Of a stretch of 64,000 nucleotides of DNA, positions 44,044 to 54,146 are shown piece after piece. Each line of letters opens with the position of its first letter. Positions within the stretch are counted from its first letter, which is position 1. The stretch comes from an uncultured Acidimicrobiaceae bacterium. GTDB taxonomy: Bacteria; Actinomycetota; Acidimicrobiia; Acidimicrobiales; MedAcidi-G1. The DNA is taken from the NCBI GenBank assembly GCA_913030665.1, contig CAJWFS010000002.1:1-64000 (forward strand), read 5' to 3'. The notes under the pieces were generated by a model, which saw only the letters and a program-made list of their open reading frames with translations, did not search any database and was not told the DNA's origin. The position numbers and the translations under genes were made by a program.

Positions 44044-44774
44044 GCGGACATGACGGCGCCACGGCCCTGCTGGAACTCCGACAGGTCAACACCCACTACG
44101 GGGCGGTGCACATCCTCAAGGACGTTGACCTGGCCATCTACCCGGGCGAGCTGGTCTGCCTGTTGGGCGGCAATGCCAGCGGAAAGTCCACGACGCTCAA
44201 GACCCTGCTGGGCATGGTCACGCCGACGTCCGGCGAGGTGGTTCTGGACGGGGAGGTGGTCAACGACAAGCCCACCAGATACCGCGTGATCAACGGCGTC
44301 ACGATGGTCCCGGAGAACCGTCGGCTCTTCAAGCGCCTCAGCGTCAGGGAGAACCTCGAGTTGGGCGCGTACCTGCGCAACGATAAGGACGGCATCACCG
44401 AGGACCTGGAGAAGATCTACGACCTGTTCCCCCGTGTCAAGGAGCGCCTCACCCAGAAGGCCGGCACCCTTTCGGGTGGAGAGCAGCAGATGGTGGCCAT
44501 CGGCCGGGCGCTCATGTCGCGACCCAGGGTCTTACTCATGGACGAGCCGTCCATGGGCCTCGCCCCGGCCCTGGTGCAGCAGAACTTCGAGCTGATCCGA
44601 CAGATCCACGCCGACGGCATGTCTGTCTTCATGGTGGAGCAGAACGCCAACATGGCGCTGTCCATCGCCGACCGGGGATGGGTGCTGCAGACCGGCCGGG
44701 TGGTGCTTGACGACACGGCCGAGGCCCTCCTGGCCAACCCGGAGTTGCGGGCCTCCTACCTCGGCGAAGGCTGA
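44040..44774 (+). CDS. livF: Branched-chain amino acid ABC transporter ATP-binding protein LivF-like
   Basis: GGNASGKSTTLKTLLGMVTPTSGEVVLDGE, LSGGEQQMVAIGRALMSRPRVLLMDEPSMGLAP. Confidence 0.94.
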   Translation: MSGHDGATALLELRQVNTHYGAVHILKDVDLAIYPGELVCLLGGNASGKSTTLKTLLGMVTPTSGEVVLDGEVVNDKPTRYRVINGVTMVPENRRLFKRLSVRENLELGAYLRNDKDGITEDLEKIYDLFPRVKERLTQKAGTLSGGEQQMVAIGRALMSRPRVLLMDEPSMGLAPALVQQNFELIRQIHADGMSVFMVEQNANMALSIADRGWVLQTGRVVLDDTAEALLANPELRASYLGEG

Positions 44775-44917
44775 CGCGCTCCAGACGAATCGCTCGGCCC
44801 GGCACTGCCCAGAGAAGTACCACCGCTCGTGTCGTTGATCATGATTGCGGGTGTGTGACAGGGTGTTTGGACGCCACAGGATGGTCCGGGTCGGCTCCCA
44901 ACCGGAGGCCTACAGCG

Positions 44918-46027
44918 TCAGATGCGCTCGTCGGTACGTCGTCGGCTGGTCCCCGGCCCGCTGTAGTAGATGCCGAAGCCGGGCTCGACCGGGTAGTCGA
45001 GTTTCGGAGGGTCGCAGGTCGCCGACCACCACCAGTCCAGCAGTCGGTCCTCCCGTTCGTAGTCGAACGGGTCTTCCAGCACCTGCTCGGCCGAACCGCC
45101 AGGCTCCAGCGGATTATCGGCCAGCCATCGGGCGGCCAGCCCCGTCGCCCGACGTGCCGGCACAAGGTCGCGGTATCCGAGTACCTCCCGGGTGGCCGAC
45201 AGGTCGAGGATGCGGTGGCCCGGTTCGGCCTGCATCATGAGTGGCCTGGCCGGGAGGGCCAGGCCACTGGGCATCCCCACGATCTCCATTTCATGGCCCA
45301 ACTCGGCGCAGATCAGGTTCACCCTCTGGGCCACAGTGAGAGCCTCTTCGTCACCCACGTTGAACACCCGACCACAGGCTGTCGGCTGGTCCACGGCCAG
45401 CAGGACCGTGTGGGCTGCGTTCTCGCTGAACGACCGGGTCTCCGCGGCCAGGCCGGCGTCGGGCAGGATGATGGCCGGCCGACGGTCGAGGACACGTCGC
45501 ACGATGCACCAGTCCAGCGGTGCAATCTGGCGGGGGCCGTACACGAACGGGTACCGCAGGTGAATGGCCGCGGGCTGGTGTTCGAACAGGAGGTCCTCGG
45601 TGCGGGCCACTCTGTAACTCTTGCCGTCGTCGTCCTGGGTGGAACGTGGAGCGTCCTCGGCGGTCGGGATGGGTAGGCCCGGAGGATCGAATCGGGTCGG
45701 GTCGAAGTAGCCCCGGTAGGCGGGCGTACCTCCCACGCTCACGAACCGGTCACAGCGGCCGGAGAGGACCTCGGCAATGGCCCGGAGGCGTCCGTAGCAG
45801 GCCACCACCACGTCGAACGTTCGGTCCGAGAGGGCCTCGGTCACCCCTTCGGCCGAGAACGGGTCACCGTGCAGGTGCTCGACATGGGCAACCTCGTCGA
45901 CCTCGTGGCGTCCGGTGTGGAAGAGCGTGACGGTGAGGCCTCGGTGCTCCAACCCGCTCACGATGGCCGGCCCCGTGGGGCCGGTACCTCCAATGACGAG
46001 AGCGCGTGCGGAGGCTGGGAGGGACAT
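44918..46027 (-). CDS. NAD-dependent epimerase/dehydratase family protein
   Basis: ALVIGGTGPTGPAIVSGLEHRGLTVTLFHTG Rossmann fold; RYPFVYGPRQIAPLDW. Confidence 0.85.
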   Translation of the reverse strand: MSLPASARALVIGGTGPTGPAIVSGLEHRGLTVTLFHTGRHEVDEVAHVEHLHGDPFSAEGVTEALSDRTFDVVVACYGRLRAIAEVLSGRCDRFVSVGGTPAYRGYFDPTRFDPPGLPIPTAEDAPRSTQDDDGKSYRVARTEDLLFEHQPAAIHLRYPFVYGPRQIAPLDWCIVRRVLDRRPAIILPDAGLAAETRSFSENAAHTVLLAVDQPTACGRVFNVGDEEALTVAQRVNLICAELGHEMEIVGMPSGLALPARPLMMQAEPGHRILDLSATREVLGYRDLVPARRATGLAARWLADNPLEPGGSAEQVLEDPFDYEREDRLLDWWWSATCDPPKLDYPVEPGFGIYYSGPGTSRRRTDERI

Positions 46028-46218
46028 GCCCGACGAAGGGTAGGGGATCTCAGGTCCCTCCATGGCAGGTCACACAGACGACCCCATCGGCGACGGCCAG
46101 GGTCGCCAGCGCAACTGCTGATATCCAGGTTCCTGGCAACTTCATGGCGGCAATGGTGCCGGAGATTCTCGCCCCTGGCGGGCAGGCCAACCCAGGCACC
46201 ACTCGACGTCGGGTCGGC

Positions 46219-47430
46219 TCAGATGATGGCCTTCTCCAGGAAGGGTTCGCCTCGCACGATGCGGTCGTGGCCCAACTCGGCCAGGTCCAGGGTCCGGTAC
46301 CCGCCATAGGTGATGAGCTCGCTGAGGCCCCGGCCCACGCCTGCGCTCTGCTGGAACCCGTGGCCGCTGAACCCGTTGCAGAAGTAGAAGTTGGGTACAG
46401 CGGCGGCCGGCCCGACCACGGCGTTGTGGTCCAGCGTGTTGTAGGCGTAGTGGCCTGCCCACGAGTGGGTCACACCGATCCGCTCGAACGCCGGTATCCG
46501 GTGGGCCAGCGCAGGCCAGATGACCTCTTCCCACTGCTCGTGGCGGACCGCGAAGTCGTGGGGGTCCACCTCCACGTCGTTCAACGGCGGGGCACCGGCC
46601 AGGTAGTGGGGTGGTTCGGTCCGGACGTGGACTCCGGTGGTGTCAATTGTCAGCGGCAGGGTCGGTCCGTTGAGGGCCTCGCGGCAGGCGAACACGAAGG
46701 CGGCGCGGATCCGGGGTTCCACCGGCAGTTCCAGGCCGGCCATTTCGGCGATCCACCGGCCCCTCGGCCCGGCACAGTTCACGACCCGACCACAGGACAC
46801 CACGTCGCCCGACGCCAACTCCACGTGGGTGACCCGCCGCCCACCATCGTCGGCTCCGGCGAGCCTCAGGTCGACCACCCGGTCGGTGAGGTACTCCACG
46901 CCGTTGTGGCGGGCCCGCTGCTGGAAGCCTCGCATCAGGCAGTAGGCATCGAGTGTGCCCTCGTGCCTGAGGCCCAGGCTGGCTCCGACCAGGTCCTCCA
47001 CGAACAGGTACGGGAACCGGTCGGCCAGATCGCCGGGGGTCAGCAGGGCGACCTCGGCACCGCAGGAGCGTTGCACCTCGTGGTTCTCCCGCAGGACGTC
47101 CATGCCGTCGTCGGTGGCCAGGAACAGGTAGCCGGTCTCCCGGAAGCACAGGTCCGGGGCCTCGTCTTCCACCTGGACGTTCTGGTGGAAGTCGGCGAAG
47201 AACTCGGTGGCGAACATCGACAGCCGGATGTTCACCGGTTCGGAGAACTGGTGGCGGATGCTGGCCTCGGACAGCGTCGTGGAGGACTTCTCGTAGGTGG
47301 GGTCGGGTTCGACGACCAGCACCGTGCCGTCGTGGTCGGGGTTCTCGGACAACCAGTAGGCCAGCGAGCTGCCCATGACGGCCCCACCGATGATGACTGT
47401 GTCGTAGGAGGCGCGGTCGGGGCCGTTCAA
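46219..47430 (-). CDS. FAD-dependent oxidoreductase (DAO family, FOXRED1/sarcosine-oxidase-like)
   Basis: YDTVIIGGAVMGSSLAYWLSE, SSTTLSEASIRHQFSEPVNIRLSMF, NFYFCNGFSGHGFQQSAGVGRGLSELI. Confidence 0.87.
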   Translation of the reverse strand: MNGPDRASYDTVIIGGAVMGSSLAYWLSENPDHDGTVLVVEPDPTYEKSSTTLSEASIRHQFSEPVNIRLSMFATEFFADFHQNVQVEDEAPDLCFRETGYLFLATDDGMDVLRENHEVQRSCGAEVALLTPGDLADRFPYLFVEDLVGASLGLRHEGTLDAYCLMRGFQQRARHNGVEYLTDRVVDLRLAGADDGGRRVTHVELASGDVVSCGRVVNCAGPRGRWIAEMAGLELPVEPRIRAAFVFACREALNGPTLPLTIDTTGVHVRTEPPHYLAGAPPLNDVEVDPHDFAVRHEQWEEVIWPALAHRIPAFERIGVTHSWAGHYAYNTLDHNAVVGPAAAVPNFYFCNGFSGHGFQQSAGVGRGLSELITYGGYRTLDLAELGHDRIVRGEPFLEKAII

Positions 47431-49031
47431 CTGACGTAGCCCTGCTTGTGGTCGCGTATCACGTCCTCGGGGTCCCGTTCTTCAGGGTCGCCGAAGCCAC
47501 CGCCTCCCGGGAGCTCCAGTATGAGGGTTCGGCCCTCGGGGACCATCTGCTTCCCCTTGGCATTGAAGGGGGTGCCGTCATCCAGGTACACCCGCCCCCG
47601 CTCTCCGTTGCCGCCTCCGTGGCGGCCCCGGGCAGGGTTCTGGACCCGGTCGAACATGCACGAGAAAGCGAACTCGTATCCCTCAGTCGGACCCAGCTCG
47701 ATCACCTGGCCCAGCCCGCCCCGCATTCGGCCCGGCCCGCCGGAGTCGGGGCGTAGCTCCTTGCGCCACACGACGATGGGGCCGGCCTGCTCGGTGGCCT
47801 CGGCCGGCATGGTTCGCACGCCGCTCGGGAATGCAGTGGCGTTCAGGCCGTCCAGCGTGGGTCGTGCCCCGGTGCCACCGCTGTTGAACATGAGGATTTC
47901 CCGGGGCGGCAGTCCCGAGGTCGGATCGGTTGCCCGGGCACTCACCTGGAAGTTCCAGAGTGCGCCTGCCCCTTCGGCCGGCACGACGTCGGGCAGTGTG
48001 TCGGCGATGGCTCCGAGGCACAGGTCGGTCACGAAGTGCCCGATGACGTGGCGTACCGCCACCGGTTCCGGGTGCTTGGCGTTGAGGATGCAGCCCTCGG
48101 GTGCGCTGACGGTGAAGACGGCCAGTGAGGCGTGGTTCGACGGCATCTCAGGCGCCAGGGCCACCAGCATGGCGTAGGAGAAGTAGGCGTGGGCGTAGGT
48201 GAGCGGCACGTTGACGCCGTGGGCACAGGTCGCCGATGTGCCGGTGAAGTCGGCGTGGGCGCCGTCGGTGTCGACGGTGAGCGTCACCATCAGGTCCACT
48301 GAGTCGTTGTACCCGTCTACGCGCATCTTGTTGGTGTAGGTGCCGGCTGGCAGTGACCTGAGGCGTTCCCGGGTGGCGGTCGCTGTCCGGTCGAAGATGA
48401 AGGCGGCCAGCTCAGCCACGCCCTCCAGGTCGAACTCGTCGAGCATGGCGTGCAGCCGTCGGATGCCGGTGTCGTTGCAGCCCGACAGTGAGTAGAGGTC
48501 GCCGACCACCTGGCCTGCTTCCCGCACGTTGTGGCGAACGATGTTGAGGAGGTCCTCGTTGACCACGCCCCGCTCGGCGAACTTCATGATCGGGACGAAC
48601 AGGCCCTCCTCGTATACCTCGGTGGCGTCGGGACCGTAGCCCCGGCCTCCCACGTCGACCACGTGGGCCGTGCATGCGAAGAAGGCGACCAGGGTGCCGT
48701 TGCGGAAGACCGGGTTGACCACCGTGAAGTCGTGGAGGTGTCCGGTGCCCTTCCACGGGTCGTTGGTGATGTAGGAGTCGCCCTCATAGATGCGGTGGGG
48801 TCCGATGTCCTCGATGAAGTTGGCCACGGCCGCCGCCATGGTGTTGACGTGGCCAGGCGTGCCGGTCACCGCCTGGGCGATCATCCGGCCCTCGGGGTCG
48901 TAGACCCCGGCCGAGAGGTCGCCGGCTTCCCGCACGCTGGTGGAGAATGCCGTGCGCACGAGGGCCAGCGCCTGTTCCTCCACTATGGAGATGAGGCGGT
49001 TCCACATGACCTGGTTCCGCAGTTCGCTCAT
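47427..49031 (-). CDS. hyuB: Hydantoinase B/oxoprolinase family protein
   Basis: LALVRTAFSTSVREAGDLSAGVYDPEGRMIAQAVTGTPGHVNTMA, SYITNDPWKGTGHLHDFTVVNPVF; ATG 49031 overlaps hyuA stop. Confidence 0.9.
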   Translation of the reverse strand: MSELRNQVMWNRLISIVEEQALALVRTAFSTSVREAGDLSAGVYDPEGRMIAQAVTGTPGHVNTMAAAVANFIEDIGPHRIYEGDSYITNDPWKGTGHLHDFTVVNPVFRNGTLVAFFACTAHVVDVGGRGYGPDATEVYEEGLFVPIMKFAERGVVNEDLLNIVRHNVREAGQVVGDLYSLSGCNDTGIRRLHAMLDEFDLEGVAELAAFIFDRTATATRERLRSLPAGTYTNKMRVDGYNDSVDLMVTLTVDTDGAHADFTGTSATCAHGVNVPLTYAHAYFSYAMLVALAPEMPSNHASLAVFTVSAPEGCILNAKHPEPVAVRHVIGHFVTDLCLGAIADTLPDVVPAEGAGALWNFQVSARATDPTSGLPPREILMFNSGGTGARPTLDGLNATAFPSGVRTMPAEATEQAGPIVVWRKELRPDSGGPGRMRGGLGQVIELGPTEGYEFAFSCMFDRVQNPARGRHGGGNGERGRVYLDDGTPFNAKGKQMVPEGRTLILELPGGGGFGDPEERDPEDVIRDHKQGYVS

Positions 49032-51157
49032 CGGCCGGGTCCTTCGGCGTCGCTGCGGATGATGAGGAGGCAACCGTCGGCCTGGACGACCATCTGGCGG
49101 TTGGACGACACCCAGGTGGTGGTCTGGGGCTCGACTATGACAGCCGGTCCGGCAACCCGGTCGCCGGGTGAGAGTGCGTCGCGTTCCACCACCGCGGCCT
49201 CCACGACGGTGTCGGTTCCGGCGTCGTGGATGGCCCGGGTGCGCTGGATTGCCACCTCGCGGATCGCCTCGAGCCGCGCCACCCGTTCGACGGTCGGGCG
49301 CCGGGTGGCGACCCGCACCGACCAGCCGATGGCCTCGATGGCCAGCCCGGCGATGGCCCGCCCGAAGAATTCCTCGTAGGCCTTCTCGAACCTGTTGGCC
49401 AGCAACTCACCACCCAGGTGGTCGAACGGCCCGCCATCGAGGCGGACCGGTATCTCCCAGCCCTGGCCGGCGTAGCGCATGAAGGCCCACCGCTCCGTTT
49501 CCAACACCGGCGGGTCTCCAGCGTCATCGCTGGTGGCCAGTGCCCCTGTGACGAAGCTGGTGGCCTCGTCGGCCATGTCCGACAGCAGCCGGTTGACCGC
49601 CTCGGCGTTGAAGGCATCGGCCGACTCGTGCTGGCTGCGGAGCGCCTCGTAGGCGAACGGGGCCCGGAGAAAGCCGATGGCCGAGCCCACGCTGGCACCC
49701 GGCGGCACCAGCAGCTCTTCCACGTCCAGCTTGTCGCAGAGTCGGCCGGCGTGGAGCGGGGCGCCTCCACCGAAGGCGATCATCGTGTACTTCGCCACGT
49801 CCTTGCCGTTCTCGACGGCGTGGACCCTGGCAGCGTTGGCCATGTTCTCGTCTACCACCTCGGCCACGCCGGCCGCCGCCTCGTTGGTGTCGAGGTCTAG
49901 GACCTCGGCGACGTCTGATGACAGGGCAGCACGGGCCGCCTCGTCTGACAGGTCGATTCCGGGAGCGCCGAAGGTGTCGGCCGAGAGTCGGCCCAGGACC
50001 AGGTCGGCGTCGGTCACGGTCGGTCGGATTCCGCCCAGCCCGTATGAGGCGGGCCCCGGTTCGGATCCGGCGCTGAGTGGGCCGACCCGGATCTGGCCGA
50101 GCACGTCGACCCCGGCGACGGAACCGCCACCGGCCCCGATCTCAATCATCTCGATGACCGGGATGGAGATGGGCATGCCGCTGCCTTTGGTGAAGCGATG
50201 CGTGCGGGCCACCTCGAAGGTCTTGGCGGTGCTCGGGGTGTGGTCCTCGATCAGGCAGATCTTGGCTGTGGTGCCACCCATGTCGTAGCTCAGCACTGCA
50301 TCCAGGCCGTGTCGGGCTGCGATGTCGGCGGCGAAGATGGCGCCCCCGGCCGGACCGGACTCGATGAGGCGCACCGGGAACCGCGCGGCGCTGTCAACGC
50401 TCATCAGGCCGCCACCGGAGTGGATCAGGTAGACGGGGCAGCGGGCACCGGAGGCCTGCAGCTGCTCGTCCAGTTCACGGAGGTAGGAGGCCATGAGCGG
50501 CTGTACGTAGGCGTTGGCGCACACCGTGTTGAAGCGTTCGAATTCCCGCATCTGGGGCGAGACCTCCGAGCTGATGGACACCGCCACACCGGGTAGGCGC
50601 TCCAGCAGGAGGTCGCGGAACCGCCGTTCGTGGGTGCCGTCCACGTAGGCGTGGATGAACCCGATGGCCACCGCCTCGTAGGCCTCGTCGTCGGGGCGGT
50701 CCGCCAGGTGGTCGACGAGGGCGCGGGCCTCTGCCTCGTCGAACGGTCTCAGTACCTGCCCGTCGACGCTGATGCGTTCGGCCAGGACGTGGCGGTCCTT
50801 CCGCTCTATGAGTGGGGTGGGGAGCACAAGGTTCAGGTCGTACTGCTCGAAGCGACTCTCGGTTCGCATCTCGATGGTGTCCCGGAAGCCCGCCGTGGTG
50901 ACCAGCGCCGTGCGGGCCCCGGTGCGCGCTATCAGGGCGTTGGTGGCCAGGGTCGTACCGTGGATGAACGTGCTCAGGTCCGCCAGGTCGGCTCCAGCCT
51001 CGGCCACGACCGTGGCCACTCCATCCAGGATCCCCCGTTCGGGAGCGTTGTACGTGGTGAGGACCTTCGTGGAAAACATCCCGGCGTCGGTCTCGAGCAC
51101 CACGTCGGTGAAGGTGCCGCCGACGTCGGCTCCGATGCGCATGGTTCCGCCGGCCAT
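49028..51157 (-). CDS. hyuA: Hydantoinase A/oxoprolinase family protein
   Basis: MRIGADVGGTFTDVVLETDAGMFSTKVLTT, FIHGTTLATNALIARTGARTALVTTAGFRDTIEMR, YDMGGTTAKICLIEDH. Confidence 0.93.
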   Translation of the reverse strand: MAGGTMRIGADVGGTFTDVVLETDAGMFSTKVLTTYNAPERGILDGVATVVAEAGADLADLSTFIHGTTLATNALIARTGARTALVTTAGFRDTIEMRTESRFEQYDLNLVLPTPLIERKDRHVLAERISVDGQVLRPFDEAEARALVDHLADRPDDEAYEAVAIGFIHAYVDGTHERRFRDLLLERLPGVAVSISSEVSPQMREFERFNTVCANAYVQPLMASYLRELDEQLQASGARCPVYLIHSGGGLMSVDSAARFPVRLIESGPAGGAIFAADIAARHGLDAVLSYDMGGTTAKICLIEDHTPSTAKTFEVARTHRFTKGSGMPISIPVIEMIEIGAGGGSVAGVDVLGQIRVGPLSAGSEPGPASYGLGGIRPTVTDADLVLGRLSADTFGAPGIDLSDEAARAALSSDVAEVLDLDTNEAAAGVAEVVDENMANAARVHAVENGKDVAKYTMIAFGGGAPLHAGRLCDKLDVEELLVPPGASVGSAIGFLRAPFAYEALRSQHESADAFNAEAVNRLLSDMADEATSFVTGALATSDDAGDPPVLETERWAFMRYAGQGWEIPVRLDGGPFDHLGGELLANRFEKAYEEFFGRAIAGLAIEAIGWSVRVATRRPTVERVARLEAIREVAIQRTRAIHDAGTDTVVEAAVVERDALSPGDRVAGPAVIVEPQTTTWVSSNRQMVVQADGCLLIIRSDAEGPGR

Positions 51158-51168
51158 CTCGTCGGTCC

Positions 51169-51996
51169 TCAGTCCCCGTTGGCCAGGACGTCAGCGAGTG
51201 ACGGGAAGTCGCTGGGCGGCATGATGTCCACGGTGGCCGAACGCTGCTGGGAGAGCATCCCACCGTCCACCTTGATGACGTCGCCGGTGATGTAGGAGGC
51301 GTCGGGAGAGGCCAAGAAGAGTGCGGGTCCCGCCATGTCGTCCGGATCGCCGGGCCGGCCCAGCGGAATGTTCCCGCCACGTAGGCTGCGGGCCTCGTCA
51401 TCCATGCCCCCGGTGTCGATGGAGCCCGGCATGAGCGCACACACCCGGATGCCGTAGGGGCCCAGGTCCAGGGCCATGGCCCTGGTGAGGGCTTCGATGC
51501 CGCCCTTGGAGGCGTCGTAGGCGGTGAAGGCCCGGTGTGCCCGGGTTGCTCCGCCGGATGACATGTTGATGATTACTCCGGAGCCGGCCGCCGCCATGAT
51601 CCGTGCGGCCCGGTGCGAGCAGAGGAAGTGGCCGGTCAGGTTCACGTCGATGATGCGACGCCACCAGGCTTCGTCGGCCTCGAAGAAGTGGAGCATGGGG
51701 CTGACGATGCCGGCGTTGTTGACCAGCACATCCACGGTGCCGAAGGCCTCCAGCGTGGCGTCGAACATGGCGGCGACCTGACCGCTGTCGGACACGTCGG
51801 CGACGGCGCCGATGGCCGTGCCTCCGGCATCGGTGATGGCCGCCACGGCGGCGTCGACCCGCTCGGGATCGATGTCGTTGACCGTCACGTGGGCGCCTGC
51901 ACTGGCGAACCGTTCGGCGATGGCCTGCCCTATGCCGTTTCCGGCGCCGGTCACGACGATGACCTGACCCTCGTGGCTTCCTGACATGTTCTGCAC
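51169..51996 (-). CDS. SDR family oxidoreductase
   Basis: VIVVTGAGNGIGQAIAERFASAGAHVTVNDID, VDVLVNNAGIVSPM, YDASKGGIEALTRAMALDLGPYGIRV. Confidence 0.93.
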   Translation of the reverse strand: MQNMSGSHEGQVIVVTGAGNGIGQAIAERFASAGAHVTVNDIDPERVDAAVAAITDAGGTAIGAVADVSDSGQVAAMFDATLEAFGTVDVLVNNAGIVSPMLHFFEADEAWWRRIIDVNLTGHFLCSHRAARIMAAAGSGVIINMSSGGATRAHRAFTAYDASKGGIEALTRAMALDLGPYGIRVCALMPGSIDTGGMDDEARSLRGGNIPLGRPGDPDDMAGPALFLASPDASYITGDVIKVDGGMLSQQRSATVDIMPPSDFPSLADVLANGD

Positions 51997-52076
51997 CCTC
52001 CAACGGCCGATCGGGGAGGACCGCCCGTGCGCGGGAGGCTACTGGTGACCGGTCGAAGACCCCGGGCCGGGGCGGT

Positions 52077-53123
52077 TCAGGCGCCGTCGAAGAAGCGGGT
52101 GAAGGAGTCGACGACCAAGTCGGCCTGGGTGTCGTCGATGTCCAGGTGTGTGACGAAGCGCATGGTCGGCGCCCAGAAGGAGGCGAGGATCCCGTCTGCC
52201 AAGAGATGGTCGACCAGGGCGCTGTGGGCTTCGGCCGGTGGCGTGACCCAGAGCATGTTGGTGGCGTGCACGACGCTTAGCCCGTCGATGCCGGACATGC
52301 CGGCGGCGATGTGTCCGGCCCGGGCGTGGTCCTCGGCCAGTCGGTCCACGTGGTGGTCCAGGGCGTAGAGGCCGGCGGCTGCCAGGTGCCCGACCTGGCG
52401 CATCCCGCCACCCAGCATCTTGCGGAGTCGGTGGGCCCTGCCGATCGACGCCCGGTCGCCGACCAGCACACTGCCGATCGGGGCACCCAGGCCCTTGGAG
52501 AGGCACAGCGACACGGTGTCCACGTGGGCGGCCCAGGCTTCGATGCCCACGCCGGCTGCGACGGCGGCATTGAACAGGCGGGCCCCGTCGAGGTGCACGG
52601 CCAGCCCGTGTTCACGGGCGGCTCCGGCCAGCGAACCCACGTGGTCGACGGACTGGACGTGGCCGTTGGCGGTGTTCTCGAGGCTTAGCAACGTGGTCAC
52701 CGGATGGTGCTGGTCGGGTTCCTTCACGGCGGCCCGGACGTCGTCGGCTGAGAAGTGGTTGGTCTCGTCGACCTCTATCGGCCATGGGATGGCGCTGCCT
52801 AGTGCAGCGGCGCCTCCAGCCTCGTTGAGCAGCACGTGGGAGGTTCGGCCGATCAGGAACTCATCGCCCCGCCCACAATGGCTGAGCACGCCCACAAGGT
52901 TGGACTGGGTGCCCGAGGATAAGAAGAGCCCTGCTTCCTTGCCTGCCATGGCTGCCAACCGCTCCTGCAGGGCTCGGACCGTGGGGTCCTCGTCGTAGAC
53001 GTCGTCGCCCACTTCGGCGCTCGCCATGGCGTCGCGCATGGCGGTCGTGGCCCGGGTGATCGTGTCGCTACGGAAATCGGCACGGATCGGCCGGTCGGTA
53101 CCCATCGGCGTGCTCTGGTGCAT
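52077..53123 (-). CDS. ltaE: Low-specificity threonine aldolase family PLP enzyme
   Basis: [92 protein letters not shown]. Confidence 0.92.
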   Translation of the reverse strand: MHQSTPMGTDRPIRADFRSDTITRATTAMRDAMASAEVGDDVYDEDPTVRALQERLAAMAGKEAGLFLSSGTQSNLVGVLSHCGRGDEFLIGRTSHVLLNEAGGAAALGSAIPWPIEVDETNHFSADDVRAAVKEPDQHHPVTTLLSLENTANGHVQSVDHVGSLAGAAREHGLAVHLDGARLFNAAVAAGVGIEAWAAHVDTVSLCLSKGLGAPIGSVLVGDRASIGRAHRLRKMLGGGMRQVGHLAAAGLYALDHHVDRLAEDHARAGHIAAGMSGIDGLSVVHATNMLWVTPPAEAHSALVDHLLADGILASFWAPTMRFVTHLDIDDTQADLVVDSFTRFFDGA

Positions 53124-53193
53124 CGGCGCAGGCTACGCGCCGGGTGTGCCACGATGCGCCTTCACAGCATCCGTTTCTGCAGTCGGAGGCCAA

Positions 53194-54102
53194 ATGCCCA
53201 CAACAGATGGACAGTTGCTGCCGAACGGGGTGGTTGCGCCGATCCTGACGCCGTTCGAGGTCGACCTGTCCGTGTGCCACGACCGGTTCGTGGCCCATGC
53301 ACAGCGCCTGCTCGACGAGGGATGCGTGGGCCTGGCCGTGTTCGGCACGACGGGGGAGGCCCTGTCCGTCGCCACCCGGGAACGCGAGGCGGCACTCGAG
53401 GCCCTCGTGGACGGGGGTGTCGATCCCGGTGTGATGGTGGTGGGTACCGGTGTGACGAACCTGCCGGGCACCGTGCACCTGACCCGCCATGCCATGGAAC
53501 TGGGCTGCCGGGCGTGCATGGTGCTGCCGCCCTTCTACTTCAAGGACCCGCCCGATGAGGGCCTGTTCCGCTACTTCGCCGGGCTGATCGAGCGCATCGG
53601 CGACGACCGGTTGCGGATCATGCTGTACCACATTCCCCAGGTGGCCGGCGTGGGCCTCCCGACGGCCGTGGCGGCCCGACTCCGAACCGAGTTTCCCGAA
53701 CAGGTGGTCGGCCTGAAGGACTCGTCGGGTGACTGGGCGACCACCGAGGCCTTCCTCGACATCGACGGCCTGATCGTCTGGCCGGGCGCTGAGCTGCCCC
53801 TACTGGATGCGCTGGACCGGGGGAGCCCGGGTTGCATCACGGCCACGGCCAATGTGAACCCCGGGCCGGTGGTAGAGGTCATCCGGCAGTACGGGGAAGG
53901 GGGCCGGGAGGCGGCCGCCGATGCCATGGAGCGGGCCCGCGCCTATCGCCTGGCCCTCCAGGGTCAGCCGGCCATCCCGACCATGAAGCGCCTGTTGGCG
54001 CTGCGCCACGACGATCCGACGTGGGCTACCGTCCGACCACCGTTCGTCGAGATGGACGAGGCTGAAGGTCGGACGCTCATGGACCGCCTCGCCGCGATCT
54101 GA
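53194..54102 (+). CDS. Dihydrodipicolinate synthase/N-acetylneuraminate lyase family protein (DapA-like)
   Basis: [78 protein letters not shown]. Confidence 0.88.
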   Translation: MPTTDGQLLPNGVVAPILTPFEVDLSVCHDRFVAHAQRLLDEGCVGLAVFGTTGEALSVATREREAALEALVDGGVDPGVMVVGTGVTNLPGTVHLTRHAMELGCRACMVLPPFYFKDPPDEGLFRYFAGLIERIGDDRLRIMLYHIPQVAGVGLPTAVAARLRTEFPEQVVGLKDSSGDWATTEAFLDIDGLIVWPGAELPLLDALDRGSPGCITATANVNPGPVVEVIRQYGEGGREAAADAMERARAYRLALQGQPAIPTMKRLLALRHDDPTWATVRPPFVEMDEAEGRTLMDRLAAI

Positions 54103-54146
54103 CCGGCTGGCGAGGATTGGGCGCCTCGACCTGTGATGCTGTCGGC

